Assembly: GCF_003428625.2 (NCBI RefSeq)
Contig: NZ_QVQT02000002.1
Location: 779,026-843,025, forward strand
Direction: 5' to 3'
DNA: 64,000 nucleotides
DNA from: Paracidobacterium acidisoli
GTDB lineage: Bacteria > Acidobacteriota > Terriglobia > Terriglobales > Acidobacteriaceae
Shown here: piece by piece, positions 36,001-44,523 of the stretch
How the letters are laid out: the number at the start of each line of letters is the position of its first letter
Numbering within the stretch: the first letter of the stretch is position 1
Position numbers and translations under genes: made by a program
The notes under the pieces: model-generated
The model's database searches: none
Told to the model about the DNA's origin: nothing
Seen by the model: only the letters and a program-made list of their open reading frames with translations

Positions 36001-36710
36001 TCAGCCGTGTTGTTGTTGGTCTGAACGCGGAACTCCTGGATGACGTCCTGATCGGGCACGAGCTCCACAGTGTTGCCGTAGGAGGTGTTGACCGGAGCTC
36101 CGTCGAGGAGCACCGAACCCTGGTTCGCGTTGCCGCCGCCGATCTGATAGTTACCGGCCGCGAAGACGTTCTGGCCGGTGAGGTTGCCGGAAGAGCTGCC
36201 CTGCGGAACGACGCCGGGGACGAGCGCAACCAGTGCGAGCACGTTGCGTCCGTTCAGCGGGATGTTGGTGACGGCCTTGCCCTGAACGACCTGTCCAAGC
36301 GAGGCATTTTCCGTCTGCATGATCGGAGCGGCGGAGGTTACCGTGATCTGCTGGGTCTGCTCACCGACGGACATGGCCACGTTGACGCGGGCTGCCTGAT
36401 CGACGACGACGTCGATGCCGGTGCGGCTGAAGTGCTTGAAGCCCGCACTGTCAACGTCCACGCTGTATTGGCCCGGGACGAGAGACAGGGCCTGATAGTT
36501 ACCGGAACCATCTGTAGTGATGTTTCTTTTTTCACCGGTCCCGCCATTCGTGACGGTCACCGTGGCACCGGACAGAGCTGCGCCGGTGGAATCGGAAACC
36601 GTTCCAACGATCGAGCCGAAAATATTTTGTGCGCTGGCTGAGGAAATCAATAAGAAAAACCCGGCAGCCAGTATGGTAATGCCGTAAAGAAAGGGCCTTT
36701 GGATTCGCAT
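33072..36710 (-). CDS. Oar-like TonB-dependent outer-membrane receptor 1
   Basis: The start is ATG 36710 with CGGAGGCGCA before it; the open frame starts 13 codons earlier. The 1212-residue protein has a signal peptide ending LLISSASAQ, a carboxypeptidase regulatory-like domain (about 30-115: GTVSDSTGAALSGATVTVTN, YQALSLVPGQYSVDVDSAGF), a plug region (NIPLNGRNVLALVALVPGV) and a large beta-barrel ending in GRFNF with a terminal aromatic residue. Such receptors, abundant in Acidobacteriota, are believed to take up oligosaccharides or other large substrates. No SusD-like partner is present. Operator site 7 is 46 bp upstream, so I take this to be the outer-membrane uptake step of the predicted IclR regulon. 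Confidence 0.92.
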   Translation of the reverse strand: MRIQRPFLYGITILAAGFFLLISSASAQNIFGSIVGTVSDSTGAALSGATVTVTNGGTGEKRNITTDGSGNYQALSLVPGQYSVDVDSAGFKHFSRTGIDVVVDQAARVNVAMSVGEQTQQITVTSAAPIMQTENASLGQVVQGKAVTNIPLNGRNVLALVALVPGVVPQGSSSGNLTGQNVFAAGNYQIGGGNANQGSVLLDGAPVNTSYGNTVELVPDQDVIQEFRVQTNNNTAEFGMYTGGVINMATKSGSNAFHGTAYEFLRNTNLDANDFFAKRSGAGREAFHQNQFGGNIGGPIKKDKYFFFGDYQGFRQSYGHLYLVNVPTPAELNGDFSAETVDPIYDPLTTCSSQKNPIPGNPACTPAQLTGNAPMRQQFSYNGVPNVIDPARFSSVAKNLVAFPDWAAQNQTGQSSVYGPINNFSKFGTTGGNNDQYTIRGDQTLSEKQRLFERYTHWKSSNTPSNPYGNGLITGDPISPEAFTTQQGVVGDTYIFNPTTIADIHVSYLRWNYQRTPGLLGYDETKLGWPSYMGQISALNDLTNSTTPPKISLASPTLTTGGTGYIFSINNNYVIAPTFTKIIGNHTIKAGADLRRLEMNYFQNNSPGGVFTFDNIFTSANPSNTTLIPQGSTTPLLQASGNSFASFLLGYVAQNASQTVQIAPPTYQTLYYQGYYVQDTWNATPKLTLTLGLRYEIPGVYVERHNNADTFNPTEINPVVGVPGAFDLVASPQHPARGVRNEHFNNFSPRIGVAYRLDDKTVLRTGWGKFVIPSDLQFPEAPLQAGVNFLNNIMVQSTNGNLTPANTFDNPYPGGLLGAPHRNPDYQQTLLGGNAQALYANEPNGATYQWNVAVQRELPYGIALEAAYAGLHGSNLPVSVPINQVPDKYLYQAAADPTCEASAPNCFLNQQATNNFYGKVSQGVLQKPTVLYSQTVRPFPQYGSISNSGHYAGVSNYNALELKLEKRFASGGTLLGAYTFSKLLTNAEYLTSWLDSTTTAGFQDYNTWQTSEYSLSSFDSRQRLVVSYVYGLPIGKGGKFLANASAPVNAIVSGWGVNGVTTFQEGYPLGLTMATNNIGNYVYGGSTRPNVVSGMKKKYSGSIYNRLGGKLSQNTYFNVGAFAAPAVFQYGDESRTDNALRTPGIANYDMALYKNTPIHENVNFELRVEAFNLFNRVQFGSPNSVIGSGTTGQITTDLNQPRLLQIGGRFNF

Positions 36711-37269
36711 TGCGCCTCCGTAAGTTTTAGTGGAAAACATTATATGCAACTATTTTTGCGTATTATGCAACAATAAGATGCAACGGTCGAAAAGGTAGCA
36801 CCCGCATTTAACAAAAGTCAAGTACACAATTTAAGCTGTGATGAGACAGCAATTTCCAGGGATAACTGTTGCGAAAACACGCATGGAATCAGGCTGTTTC
36901 GCATTTTGAAAACGATCTGTGACAGGTGGCGGACGGAGCTCAAACGGGTGCGGATTCGAGCCCGAATCCAATGACAATCGAGAGTGTTCAGGTTGAACCC
37001 GGACCGGCCGGAAACGTGCGCGAAACGGCCCGGGGCTTCGGGGTCAGCAACGGGATTGCTGCATTTCACGGCGCTGCCCGCGATCGGGCTGAGCAGACTG
37101 CCGTGCCGGTTCCCTGTCACGAGGCAGGCGCTCCATAAGGAAGCGTCCCGCGGCACAGACAGGCACCGTGCACCGTTGATTCCGTTTTGTGGCGGCATGA
37201 AATCCGATTCCGGCGGCGCTGTATCAGGCCGCTCGAAACCGGATTTCTTCGACAGGAAAACAAACTCCA
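36711..37269. other. Intergenic region without a gene
   Basis: Apart from operator site 7 and a hairpin GAAATCCG...CGGATTTC (37199-37247, with inner GCGGC/GCCGC) just after the VCBS gene, nothing is recognised between 36787 and 37198. The hairpin lacks a T-run but may still stabilise or end the VCBS transcript. None of the common repeat modules occurs here. Confidence 0.6.
36756..36786. promoter_or_regulatory. Predicted IclR-type operator, site 7 (TonB receptor 1)
   Basis: TTGCGTATTATGCAAC (36756-36771) carries the same core as sites 1 and 2; ATGCAAC at 36779-36785 is a possible third half-site one base out of register. TATATGCAAC (36741-36750) adds another half-site. Confidence 0.7.
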
Positions 37270-39207
37270 TTACTTGTGCGAAGCCTGCTTCCCGGGAGTG
37301 CCCCAGAAGATGTAGGTTCCGCTGCGCACGGAGGTCACGATGTCGATGGCGCCATCCTTATTCAGGTCGACGGCCAGGACATCCGATCCGGCACCGGAAC
37401 GGTTATCGATCAGCTCCGGCTCGAAGCGAGCGCCGCCGGGAGCTTTGGGATCGCGAACGGTCCGGAACCAGTAGAGGACGGGGGCTCCATAAGGGTCCGG
37501 ATCGTAGTAGTCGTCGAGGTGCGACCAGAGCCGCTTGCCGACGATGAAATCGGGGATGCCGTCGCCATCGACATCGGCGATGGTGCTGCCGTGCGGCTCG
37601 GTGAAGACCACGCCGCCGGCGCTCTCTTCGGGCGTTTTGCCCATGATGACGTGTTTGACGAAGGAGATCTGGCCGTCGGCGGAACGCTTCTGCTCGAACC
37701 AGTCGATACCCCAGCCATGCGCCTGCATGACGGTTACTACGTCATTGAGGCCGTCGCCGTTCACATCATAGACACCGATTTCTGAGCCGCCCGCGGAGGT
37801 TCTGCCCCAGCGGCCGAAGGGCTCCGGGTGATACTTCCAGGGCGCTCCGGTATCGGAGGCGGGCTGCTCCCACCATCCATAGGCGCCGACGATGTCGACC
37901 CTGCCGTCACCGTTGATGTCGCCGGCTCCGATGCCGTGCGCGGGCCAGGGGCCCTTCTCTGAAATGCGGTGCACGATCCAGGGTTTGGTCGGGTCTTTTG
38001 GATCAGGCTTGGCGTAGCACATGTAGTCGTCGCCCATGTAGACCAGCTCGGGCTTGCCGTCGCCGTCAACGTCGGCCAGGATGGTCTCTTCGCTGTTGAT
38101 GGGAGAGACGACGATGGAGCTCTTCCAGCGGCGCGATTCGCCCTTTGGATTAACGTAAAGAACGGCGCCGACGAGACCGCCGCCGGCGTGGCTGGTGGTC
38201 AGCACGTCGGGCCATCCGTCGCCGGTGAAGTCGTAGGCGTGCTCGACCCAGTCGTTCGAAGAGAACTCCGTGGAGCTGTTATAGCCCTGCGCGGGATAGA
38301 TCTCTCGGTAGCGCGTGTAGTCAGGCCCGTAGTAGATGAAGGGGCCGGATACGATGTCGAGGTTTCCGTCGCGGTCGAAGTCGGCGGCGGCGGCGGACCA
38401 TCCATAATAAAAGGGGCTGAGCCGCTGCTCATGGAAGCGCGGCGACACCTTCTCTACTGGGACATTTTTGAAGGCGAGGTCTTTCCAGGCGATGTTGTGG
38501 AAGTGGACCTCAGTACCGGCGCCGACGTAAAGAGCGAAGGGGCCGTAGGCGTCCATGCCTTCGGTCGCGGTGCTGACCTGCGCACCACCGTCATTGAAGA
38601 AGGCGCGGATGATGTCGGCGTCGAGGAGAACTTCCACTTCGTTCCAGTCGCCCATCTTCAGGCCGCGCGCGGGCAGCTGCAGAGGCATGGTCTCGCCGGC
38701 AGGCGCGGGGACGACAGGTCTGCGAAGAGGCGGCTCGGGACCTTCAGCCGGGCTGGGCAGCGGCGGCGCGAAGCGGATGAGGCCGCCGGCGTTGCGCAGC
38801 TTCGTGCGCTCGATCTCGTTACCGGAGGCGTCGAGCGTGACGCGGTAGGCGGCGAGGTCGTTCTGTTTGATGGAGAGAAAGACGCCCTGAATGTAGTTAC
38901 CGGTCTTTACGGCACGCAGCAGAATGCCGGTGTCGCAGGGGCCTTCGCACTTAAACGAGGCGTAGACGCCGGTGTCCTGATAGGGGTGGTCGAGCACAAG
39001 CCAGCCTGGAGCATTCGCGGCGCGTCCGTCACCGTCGATGGTGCCGTTCTCCGCCTGCCACTTTGCGCTGCCCATCGTATGCCAGCCATCGAGGCTGGAG
39101 CCCTGAAAGGACTTATCCGGAGAAAAGCTGGGCGTTTGCGCGAAGCCGGGAGAGGCCGACAGGAGCAGACAGGATGCACCAACCAAGCATAAGAGCCTGA
39201 ACTTCAT
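37270..39207 (-). CDS. Secreted DUF1080 + FG-GAP/VCBS repeat protein
   Basis: The start is ATG 39207 (MKFRLLCLVG), preceded by GAAAGAGG at 6-7 nt. The 645-residue product has a signal peptide ending in FAQ and a laminin-G/concanavalin-like DUF1080 domain (about 30-240: DGWHTMGSAKWQAENGTIDG, TGVYASFKCEG, KMGDWNEVEVLLDADIIRAFFNDG). A seven-fold FG-GAP/VCBS propeller follows with calcium-binding DxDxDG loops (DFDRDGNLDIV, DVDGDGKPELV, DINGDGRVDIV, DVNGDGLNDVV, DVDGDGIPDFI, DLNKDGAIDIV). DUF1080 domains are known from 3-keto-glycoside hydrolases. The gene therefore may encode an extracellular enzyme or lectin acting on an oxidised glycoside. Operator site 8 is 44 bp upstream. The reaction is inferred only. 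Confidence 0.87.
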   Translation of the reverse strand: MKFRLLCLVGASCLLLSASPGFAQTPSFSPDKSFQGSSLDGWHTMGSAKWQAENGTIDGDGRAANAPGWLVLDHPYQDTGVYASFKCEGPCDTGILLRAVKTGNYIQGVFLSIKQNDLAAYRVTLDASGNEIERTKLRNAGGLIRFAPPLPSPAEGPEPPLRRPVVPAPAGETMPLQLPARGLKMGDWNEVEVLLDADIIRAFFNDGGAQVSTATEGMDAYGPFALYVGAGTEVHFHNIAWKDLAFKNVPVEKVSPRFHEQRLSPFYYGWSAAAADFDRDGNLDIVSGPFIYYGPDYTRYREIYPAQGYNSSTEFSSNDWVEHAYDFTGDGWPDVLTTSHAGGGLVGAVLYVNPKGESRRWKSSIVVSPINSEETILADVDGDGKPELVYMGDDYMCYAKPDPKDPTKPWIVHRISEKGPWPAHGIGAGDINGDGRVDIVGAYGWWEQPASDTGAPWKYHPEPFGRWGRTSAGGSEIGVYDVNGDGLNDVVTVMQAHGWGIDWFEQKRSADGQISFVKHVIMGKTPEESAGGVVFTEPHGSTIADVDGDGIPDFIVGKRLWSHLDDYYDPDPYGAPVLYWFRTVRDPKAPGGARFEPELIDNRSGAGSDVLAVDLNKDGAIDIVTSVRSGTYIFWGTPGKQASHK

Positions 39208-39250
39208 GAAAAAACCTCTTTCGGCCGCTGGGCTCAGGGGGTTTGGTATT

Positions 39251-39275
39251 TGCGTAATACGCAATCTACATTGCC
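39251..39275. promoter_or_regulatory. Predicted IclR-type operator, site 8 (DUF1080/VCBS gene)
   Basis: TGCGTAATACGCAAT (39251-39265), spacer CTAC, then ATTGCC (39270-39275). The TTGCGTAATACGCAA core here is a fully symmetric palindrome. Confidence 0.75.
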
Positions 39276-39470
39276 AATTACGCCGCACACCATATTAGCT
39301 CCACGGAGCAACTCCGGTACAGCTTTTGTGACTTTTCAGAAAAAAATTTCCCATAATGGGAGAAAAATGACACGCCTGCCGGTAAGTAAGCACTTCGCAG
39401 ATGGCGCAGTGCGGCTTTTGCCTGCCGCGGTTTTGCTTCTCCGGACGAGGAAAGGTAGATTAAACATCGG

Positions 39471-39881
39471 ATGCTTCGCAGATTTGCATGGCCGGTGCTT
39501 CTGTTGCTGCTGATGAGCATGCAGACAGCGGCAGGTGTGTGCGCGGTGCAGTGCGATGCGATGGCCGGAGCCGCTGCACACGGCCCGATGAGCGGCATGG
39601 AGCATTGCCATGCGATGACGTCCTCTTCCTTCGGCACGGGACGCGCCGTGCATGCACCGGCATGCTGCCGGAGCATGGTCTGCCGCGGCGAGATGGAGCT
39701 GCTGCAGAAGCAAACGGTGGCGGTGACCCGGTCCTCGGCCCCGGTTTTTTATCAGGACGCCTTATCCCGGTACTTCGGTACTCCAGCCTCGAGGGACGCA
39801 CGCCTGCTGCGCTCCGCTCCTGAGCGCGGAGACCCTGCCACGGCGCAATACGATCCTCTGACTTCCTCACTCCGCGTCTAG
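39471..39881 (+). CDS. Small exported Cys/His/Met-rich protein, probably copper-binding
   Basis: A 136-residue protein with a signal peptide (MLRRFAWPVLLLLLMSMQTAAG) and a short region dense in metal ligands: CAVQCDAM, HGPMSGMEHCHAM, HAPACCRSMVC. The remainder is low in recognisable features. The position directly upstream of copA and copB on the same strand suggests a periplasmic copper chaperone or buffer. AAAGG is 15 nt before the ATG, a loose fit, so the start is uncertain. No named family is recognised. Confidence 0.65.
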   Translation: MLRRFAWPVLLLLLMSMQTAAGVCAVQCDAMAGAAAHGPMSGMEHCHAMTSSSFGTGRAVHAPACCRSMVCRGEMELLQKQTVAVTRSSAPVFYQDALSRYFGTPASRDARLLRSAPERGDPATAQYDPLTSSLRV

Positions 39882-39943
39882 AGCGGCTTCCCTGCTGACG
39901 GCCTCGTTCGGCAGAGGCACGGCTGTATCGGCAGGCGCACACC

Positions 39944-39959
39944 CATATCTATAGATATG
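39944..39959. promoter_or_regulatory. 16-bp perfect palindrome before copA
   Basis: CATATCTATAGATATG is fully symmetric and lies 70 bp before the copA start, 63 bp after the small copper protein. It has operator-like symmetry; no metal regulator gene is found in the window. Confidence 0.5.
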
Positions 39960-40029
39960 TCGACGGATGCGCCGGCACGATGTTGTGGATATGAGATGGA
40001 CCGGGAAGCAACCTGTTTGAGGAATGTCA

Positions 40030-41970
40030 ATGCAGCAAAAGAAGACAGAGAGAGCGAAGACCGCTGTGGTGAGCCGCCGCCGCTTTGTTCAGGGAATGGC
40101 GGCGATAGCGGCGATGGGCCCGGGCGGCTGGACTGCGTTTGCGGGAACGGCGGTACAGAAGCAGGCAACGCTGACAGGAACACATTTTGAGCTGACGGTC
40201 GATTCCCTGCCGGTGAATTTCACAGGGCGCAGGTCGAGAGCGACGGCGGTGAACGGGACGTCTCCGGGGCCGGTGCTGCGCATGCGAGAGGGCGACACGG
40301 TGACGATTGCGGTGACGAACCGGCTGAAGGAGGCGACGTCGATTCACTGGCATGGGATACGGCTGCCGTCGGACATGGACGGCGTGCCGGGGCTGAGCTT
40401 TGCGGGCATCGCTCCGGGCGAGCGGTTTGTGTATCGCTTTCCGGTGCTGCAGAACGGCACATACTGGTACCACAGCCACAGCCGCTTTCAGGAACAGACG
40501 GGGCTGCTTGGCGCGCTGATCATCGATCGGAAAGATGATCGCAAAGAGAGCGAGTCGGTCGCGTACGAGCGCGAGTATGTAGTGCTGCTGTCGGACTGGA
40601 CGGATGCGAATCCGGAGACGATCTACCGCAACCTGAAAGAGCAGAGCGATTACTACAACTATCACCGGCACACGCTGGGCGATTTTCTGTCGGAGGCGAG
40701 AAAGAACGGACTGCGCGCGACGCTGGCGAAGCGGAGCATGTGGGGGCGCATGAACATGAGCGAGGGAGATATCGCGGATGTGTCGGGCGCGACCTATACC
40801 TACCTGCTGAACGGGAATGCTCCGGCGGCGAACTGGACGGGCGTGTTTCGCGCGGGCGAGCGGATTCGGCTGCGGGTGATCAACGGATCGTCGATGACGT
40901 TTTTCGATGTGCGGATTCCGGGGCTGGCGATGACGGTGGTTCAGGCGGACGGCAACGATGTGCAGCCGGTGGAGGTGGATGAGTTTCGCATCGGCATCGC
41001 CGAGGTCTATGACGTGATCGTGCAGCCGAAGACGGCGGAGGCTTACACGATCTTTGCGCAGGCGGAGGATCGTACAGGCTATGCGCGGGGAACGCTGGCT
41101 CCGGTGGAAGGGATGACGGCGGCGGTTCCGGAGATGGACCCGCGGCCGGTGCGCACGATGGTGGACATGGGCATGGACATGCGCGGGATGAAAATGGCCG
41201 GCATGAACATGAATATGGCGGGCATGGACGGCATGCGCAAAGACGACATGCCGATGCAGAGCGATGCTGCTGCCGCGATGCCGATGGGAGAGATGCACGA
41301 TGCGGGCAGACACGGCGCGATGGGTGCGATGGATATGCCGGGACAGAGGACAGGAAGCGGCGGCGCAGGGACAGTTCCCTTTCCGCAGCCTGGTCCGGAT
41401 ACGCACCCCGTGATGGCGATGTGCGAGACGGGAGTGGCGCCGCCAGTGGTGCGGAGCGAACCGGTGCCCATGCACACGGGTCCGCAAGTGGATAACGTGG
41501 CGATGCGCGCAACAGAGCGGCTGAACGATCCTGGTGACGGGCTGAGCAACAACGGAAGACGGGTGCTGACGTATGCCGATCTGCGCGCGCGATACAGCGG
41601 CGTGGATCGAAGGCCGCCGACGCAGGAGATCGAGCTGCACCTTTCGGGCAATATGGAGCGCTACATCTGGGGATTCAACGGCAGGAAGTTTGCCGATACG
41701 GAACCGATACGGATGAAGCTGGGCGAACGGCTGCGCATTGTGCTGGTGAACGACACGATGATGGAGCATCCGATTCACCTGCATGGATTGTGGAGCGAGC
41801 TGGAGAACGGGAATGGCGCGTTCAATCCTTATAAACACACGGTGACGGTGAAGCCGGCGGAGCGTCTGAGCTATCTGGTGAGCGCGGACACACCGGGGCG
41901 ATGGGCGTACCACTGCCACCTGCTCTATCACATGGAAGCGGGGATGTTCCGCGTGATGGAGGTGATATGA
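40030..41970 (+). CDS. copA: Tat-exported copper-resistance multicopper oxidase CopA
   Basis: Two ATGs lie in frame (40024 and 40030); TTGAGGA is 7 nt before the second, which I choose. The 646-residue protein starts with the Tat signal SRRRFVQGMAAIAAMG. Three cupredoxin domains carry the four copper motifs: HWHGIRLPSD, WYHSHSRFQEQTG, HPIHLHGLWSE and HCHLLYHMEAGM, the last with the type 1 ligands. A Met-rich loop (about 370-420: MGMDMRGMKMAG, MNMNMAGMDGM) is the CopA hallmark. CopA oxidises Cu(I) in the periplasm and protects the cell. Its stop overlaps the copB start (ATGA), so both are translated from one mRNA. Confidence 0.95.
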   Translation: MQQKKTERAKTAVVSRRRFVQGMAAIAAMGPGGWTAFAGTAVQKQATLTGTHFELTVDSLPVNFTGRRSRATAVNGTSPGPVLRMREGDTVTIAVTNRLKEATSIHWHGIRLPSDMDGVPGLSFAGIAPGERFVYRFPVLQNGTYWYHSHSRFQEQTGLLGALIIDRKDDRKESESVAYEREYVVLLSDWTDANPETIYRNLKEQSDYYNYHRHTLGDFLSEARKNGLRATLAKRSMWGRMNMSEGDIADVSGATYTYLLNGNAPAANWTGVFRAGERIRLRVINGSSMTFFDVRIPGLAMTVVQADGNDVQPVEVDEFRIGIAEVYDVIVQPKTAEAYTIFAQAEDRTGYARGTLAPVEGMTAAVPEMDPRPVRTMVDMGMDMRGMKMAGMNMNMAGMDGMRKDDMPMQSDAAAAMPMGEMHDAGRHGAMGAMDMPGQRTGSGGAGTVPFPQPGPDTHPVMAMCETGVAPPVVRSEPVPMHTGPQVDNVAMRATERLNDPGDGLSNNGRRVLTYADLRARYSGVDRRPPTQEIELHLSGNMERYIWGFNGRKFADTEPIRMKLGERLRIVLVNDTMMEHPIHLHGLWSELENGNGAFNPYKHTVTVKPAERLSYLVSADTPGRWAYHCHLLYHMEAGMFRVMEVI

Positions 41971-42791
41971 AGCGCCTTCCCACGAGAAGCCACAGATGTG
42001 TTGCCGCGCATGCGGCGCTGACAGGGCTTGTGGCTGTGCTGCTCTGCGGAACGAGCATGCGGGCGCAGCAAACGGCGCAGAGTCCGAGACCGATGAGCAC
42101 TGTGTCCGGAAACACCATGAGCGGCATGCAGGGCTCAGACGGCGAGGCGATGGGGCATGGGCTGATAGGCCATGCAATGTTCAGCCAGTTTGAGGGCCGC
42201 ACGAACGGCGCGGACAACGAGCTGCGCTGGGATGGCGAAGGATGGCTGGGCACGGATATGAACCGGCTGCGGGTGAAGTCGGAGGCATACGGCGACGGCG
42301 GCGGCGTGAGCGATGGCGACCACGAGGCACTGTATGGGCGGCCGATTCCACGGCTGCGCTATTTCGATGCGCAGGCCGGCATACGCGCGGACCTTGATTC
42401 AGGCCCGGCGCGGGCATGGGCGGCGATCGGCGTGGAGGGGCTGGCTCCGTACTTTTTTGCATTTGCACCGACGCTGTATATCCGCAACGATGGGCGCGTG
42501 GCGGGACGGCTGGAGGGATCGTACGATCTGCTGCTGACGCAGCGGTGGATTGCGGAGCCGGAGGCGGAGCTGAACTTCTACAGCAAAGACGATGCGCCGC
42601 GCGGGATCGGGTCGGGACTGTCGGAGATGGACACGGGAATTCGGGTGCGGTATGAGGTGAGCCGGAAGTTCGCTCCGTATCTCGGCTTCGCGTGGGACGG
42701 GAAATTCGGCGGCACGGTGAGCTATGCGCGGCAGCGCGGTGAGACGAGCAGCGACCCGCGCTTCGTCTTCGGCATCCGGTTCTGGTACTGA
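41967..42791 (+). CDS. copB: Copper-resistance outer-membrane protein CopB
   Basis: The start ATG 41967 overlaps the copA stop by 4 bp and has GGAGG 4-5 nt upstream. The 274-residue product has a signal peptide (about 1-33), a Met-bearing linker (MSTVSGNTMSGMQG) and the CopB beta-barrel domain. Typical are GRTNGADNELRWDGEGWLG, RLRYFDAQAGIRAD, RWIAEPEAELNFYSKDD, ARQRGETSSDPRFVFGIRFWY with a C-terminal Tyr. CopB works with CopA in copper tolerance, probably at the outer membrane. Confidence 0.93.
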   Translation: MKRLPTRSHRCVAAHAALTGLVAVLLCGTSMRAQQTAQSPRPMSTVSGNTMSGMQGSDGEAMGHGLIGHAMFSQFEGRTNGADNELRWDGEGWLGTDMNRLRVKSEAYGDGGGVSDGDHEALYGRPIPRLRYFDAQAGIRADLDSGPARAWAAIGVEGLAPYFFAFAPTLYIRNDGRVAGRLEGSYDLLLTQRWIAEPEAELNFYSKDDAPRGIGSGLSEMDTGIRVRYEVSRKFAPYLGFAWDGKFGGTVSYARQRGETSSDPRFVFGIRFWY

Positions 42792-42797
42792 GCGGCG

Positions 42798-43247
42798 CTA
42801 GAGCTTTCGCTTTTCGACCAGATAGAGGTGCTCGCAGGCCAGCACGGTGTGCTGATCCTGGTTGCGGACCTCGACCGCTTCGACCACGATGCCGTGGGCG
42901 GGGCGTTTGGGGTCTTCGCGTTTTTCGCGGATGGCGGCGGTGACATGGATGGTGTCGCCGAGAAAGACGGGGCGGATGAAGCGGACGCGGTCGTATCCAT
43001 AGGACATGGCGCGGGGATTGATGTCGCCTGCGGTCATACCGATGGCGATGCTGAGGATGAGCGTGCCGTGGGCGATGCGGCGGCCGAAGGGCTGGGTGCG
43101 GCACCAGGCTTCGTCCATGTGATGAGGGTAGAAGTCGCCGGTCTGCCCGGCGTGCAGCACGATGTCGGCCTCGGTGATGGTGCGGCCGGTGGTGGTGCGG
43201 CGCTGGCCGATTTCGTACTCCTCGAAAAACACGTCCTGGAAGTTCAT
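42798..43247 (-). CDS. MaoC-like hot-dog-fold dehydratase/hydratase
   Basis: The start is ATG 43247 ([12 protein letters not shown]), with AAAGGC upstream; the open frame extends 12 codons further. The 149-residue hot-dog protein carries [23 protein letters not shown] and [17 protein letters not shown], the Asp/His-containing hydratase motif of the MaoC family. These hydrate enoyl-CoA or mesaconyl-CoA-type thioesters. It is divergent from the solute-binding-protein/CoA-transferase operon and shares a 112-bp promoter region with it. Joint action with the class III CoA-transferase, which would make the CoA thioester, is a plausible inference. The end lies only 6 bp from copB, convergent. Confidence 0.85.
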   Translation of the reverse strand: MNFQDVFFEEYEIGQRRTTTGRTITEADIVLHAGQTGDFYPHHMDEAWCRTQPFGRRIAHGTLILSIAIGMTAGDINPRAMSYGYDRVRFIRPVFLGDTIHVTAAIREKREDPKRPAHGIVVEAVEVRNQDQHTVLACEHLYLVEKRKL

Positions 43248-43287
43248 GGTTTGCCTTTGCGTGGTGCGGGAGGGATCGATCAAAATC

Positions 43288-43299
43288 CTTATGTGAAAT
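43288..43299. promoter_or_regulatory. Motif shared with the gntR upstream region
   Basis: CTTATGTGAAAT here matches CTTTTGTGAAAT (48529-48540) upstream of the GntR gene at 11 of 12 positions. The site lies between the divergent MaoC and solute-binding-protein genes. Confidence 0.3.
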
Positions 43300-43359
43300 C
43301 TTTTTTTGCTGATAAAATCGCCGCGCGGGTCAATATATCACTCAGGAAAGACGGAGACA

Positions 43360-44523
43360 ATGACCACTTCCGCAGCGCACTGCCTGCGCGGAATTACCTG
43401 GAAGCATACACGCGGCCTGATGCCGATGCTGGCGACGGCGCAGCGTTTTGAAGAGATGCATGCGGGCCTGAGCATTACGTGGGAGACGCGGTCGCTGCAG
43501 TCATTTGCGGATGAGCCGCTGGAGGTGCTGGCTGAACGCTATGACCTGATGGTGATCGATCATCCTTCATGCGGGCGAGCGGCGAGCGGAGGCTTTCTGC
43601 GACCGCTCGATGAGGTAATGGCGGCTGCCGTGCTGGAGGACCAGGCGAAGCACTCGGTGGGCGAGAGCTATGCCAGCTATGTGTACGAGGGACATGTGTG
43701 GGCGCTGCCGATTGACGCGGCGACACCGGTGAGCCTGCGCCGCACGGATCTGCTGGAGCGGGCGGGCGAGGCTGCTCCGCACACGTGGGAGGAGCTGATG
43801 GGACTGGCGCGGAAGGGTCTGGTGGCGGCGGCGGGGCTGGCGATCGACAGCCTGATGCACTTTTTTATGCTGTGCCAGGCGCTGGGCGAGGAGCCGTTCA
43901 CAACAGACGGGCGCGTTGCGAGCGATGCGGTGGGAAGAGAGGCGATGCGGCGGCTGCGCGAATTGCTGCTGCTGTGTCCAAAGGGATGCCTGCACGCCAA
44001 CCCGATTGCGATATGGAATGTGCTCTCGACGAGCGACAGCGCGGCGTATTGCCCTTTCGCGTATGGGTATTCGAATTACAGCAGGCGCGCCTATGCGGAG
44101 CATGTTGTGGAGGCGGGCGAACTGGTGACGCTGGACGGCACAGTACTTCGATCGACGCTGGGCGGAGCGGGGCTCGCGATCTCCGCACGCTGCAGCGATG
44201 TGGCGACGGCTGCCGCATACGCGCAATATGTGGCGTCGGAGCGGTGCCAGAAGACGCTGTACTTCGATGCGGGCGGGCAGCCGGGGCATCGCGCGGCGTG
44301 GCTGGACGCGGAGGTAAACCGGAGATCGAATGGGTTTTTCGAGAAGACGCTGCCGGTGCTGGACAGAGCGTGGGTGAGACCGCGGTTCGATGGATATCTG
44401 ACGTTTCAGAGCCGCGCGGGAGAGCGCCTGCATGCGTATCTGCGCGAGGGCGGCGCGGAGGGTCCGGTGATGGAAGCGATGAACGAGATGCTGCAGGAAG
44501 CGCACAGAGGAGGTGCGCGTTGA
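43360..44523 (+). CDS. Solute-binding-protein homologue without signal peptide (1)
   Basis: The start is ATG 43360 (MTTSAAHCL) with GACGGAGACA before it. The 387-residue protein looks like a family 1 extracellular sugar-binding protein (RYDLMVIDHPSCG, GFLRPLDEV, GHVWALPIDAATPVSLRRTDLLERAG, PHTWEELMGLARKG, LGGAGLAISARCSDVATAAAYAQYVAS). However, it begins LRGITWKHTRGLMPML without a signal peptide or lipobox. No ABC permease or ATPase gene is in the window. It either acts in the cytosol as a sensor or carrier, or its signal was lost. It overlaps the CoA-transferase gene by TTGA, so translation is coupled. A paralogue is encoded at 46524. Confidence 0.82.
   Translation: MTTSAAHCLRGITWKHTRGLMPMLATAQRFEEMHAGLSITWETRSLQSFADEPLEVLAERYDLMVIDHPSCGRAASGGFLRPLDEVMAAAVLEDQAKHSVGESYASYVYEGHVWALPIDAATPVSLRRTDLLERAGEAAPHTWEELMGLARKGLVAAAGLAIDSLMHFFMLCQALGEEPFTTDGRVASDAVGREAMRRLRELLLLCPKGCLHANPIAIWNVLSTSDSAAYCPFAYGYSNYSRRAYAEHVVEAGELVTLDGTVLRSTLGGAGLAISARCSDVATAAAYAQYVASERCQKTLYFDAGGQPGHRAAWLDAEVNRRSNGFFEKTLPVLDRAWVRPRFDGYLTFQSRAGERLHAYLREGGAEGPVMEAMNEMLQEAHRGGAR

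Noticed and set aside
37199-37247. A standard terminator behind the VCBS gene
   Set aside because: The hairpin is strong but no T-run follows on the minus strand; recorded only as an inverted repeat.
39250-39513. An 87-codon frame before the copper protein
   Set aside because: It starts in the operator region, has no ribosome site and overlaps the better-supported copper protein.
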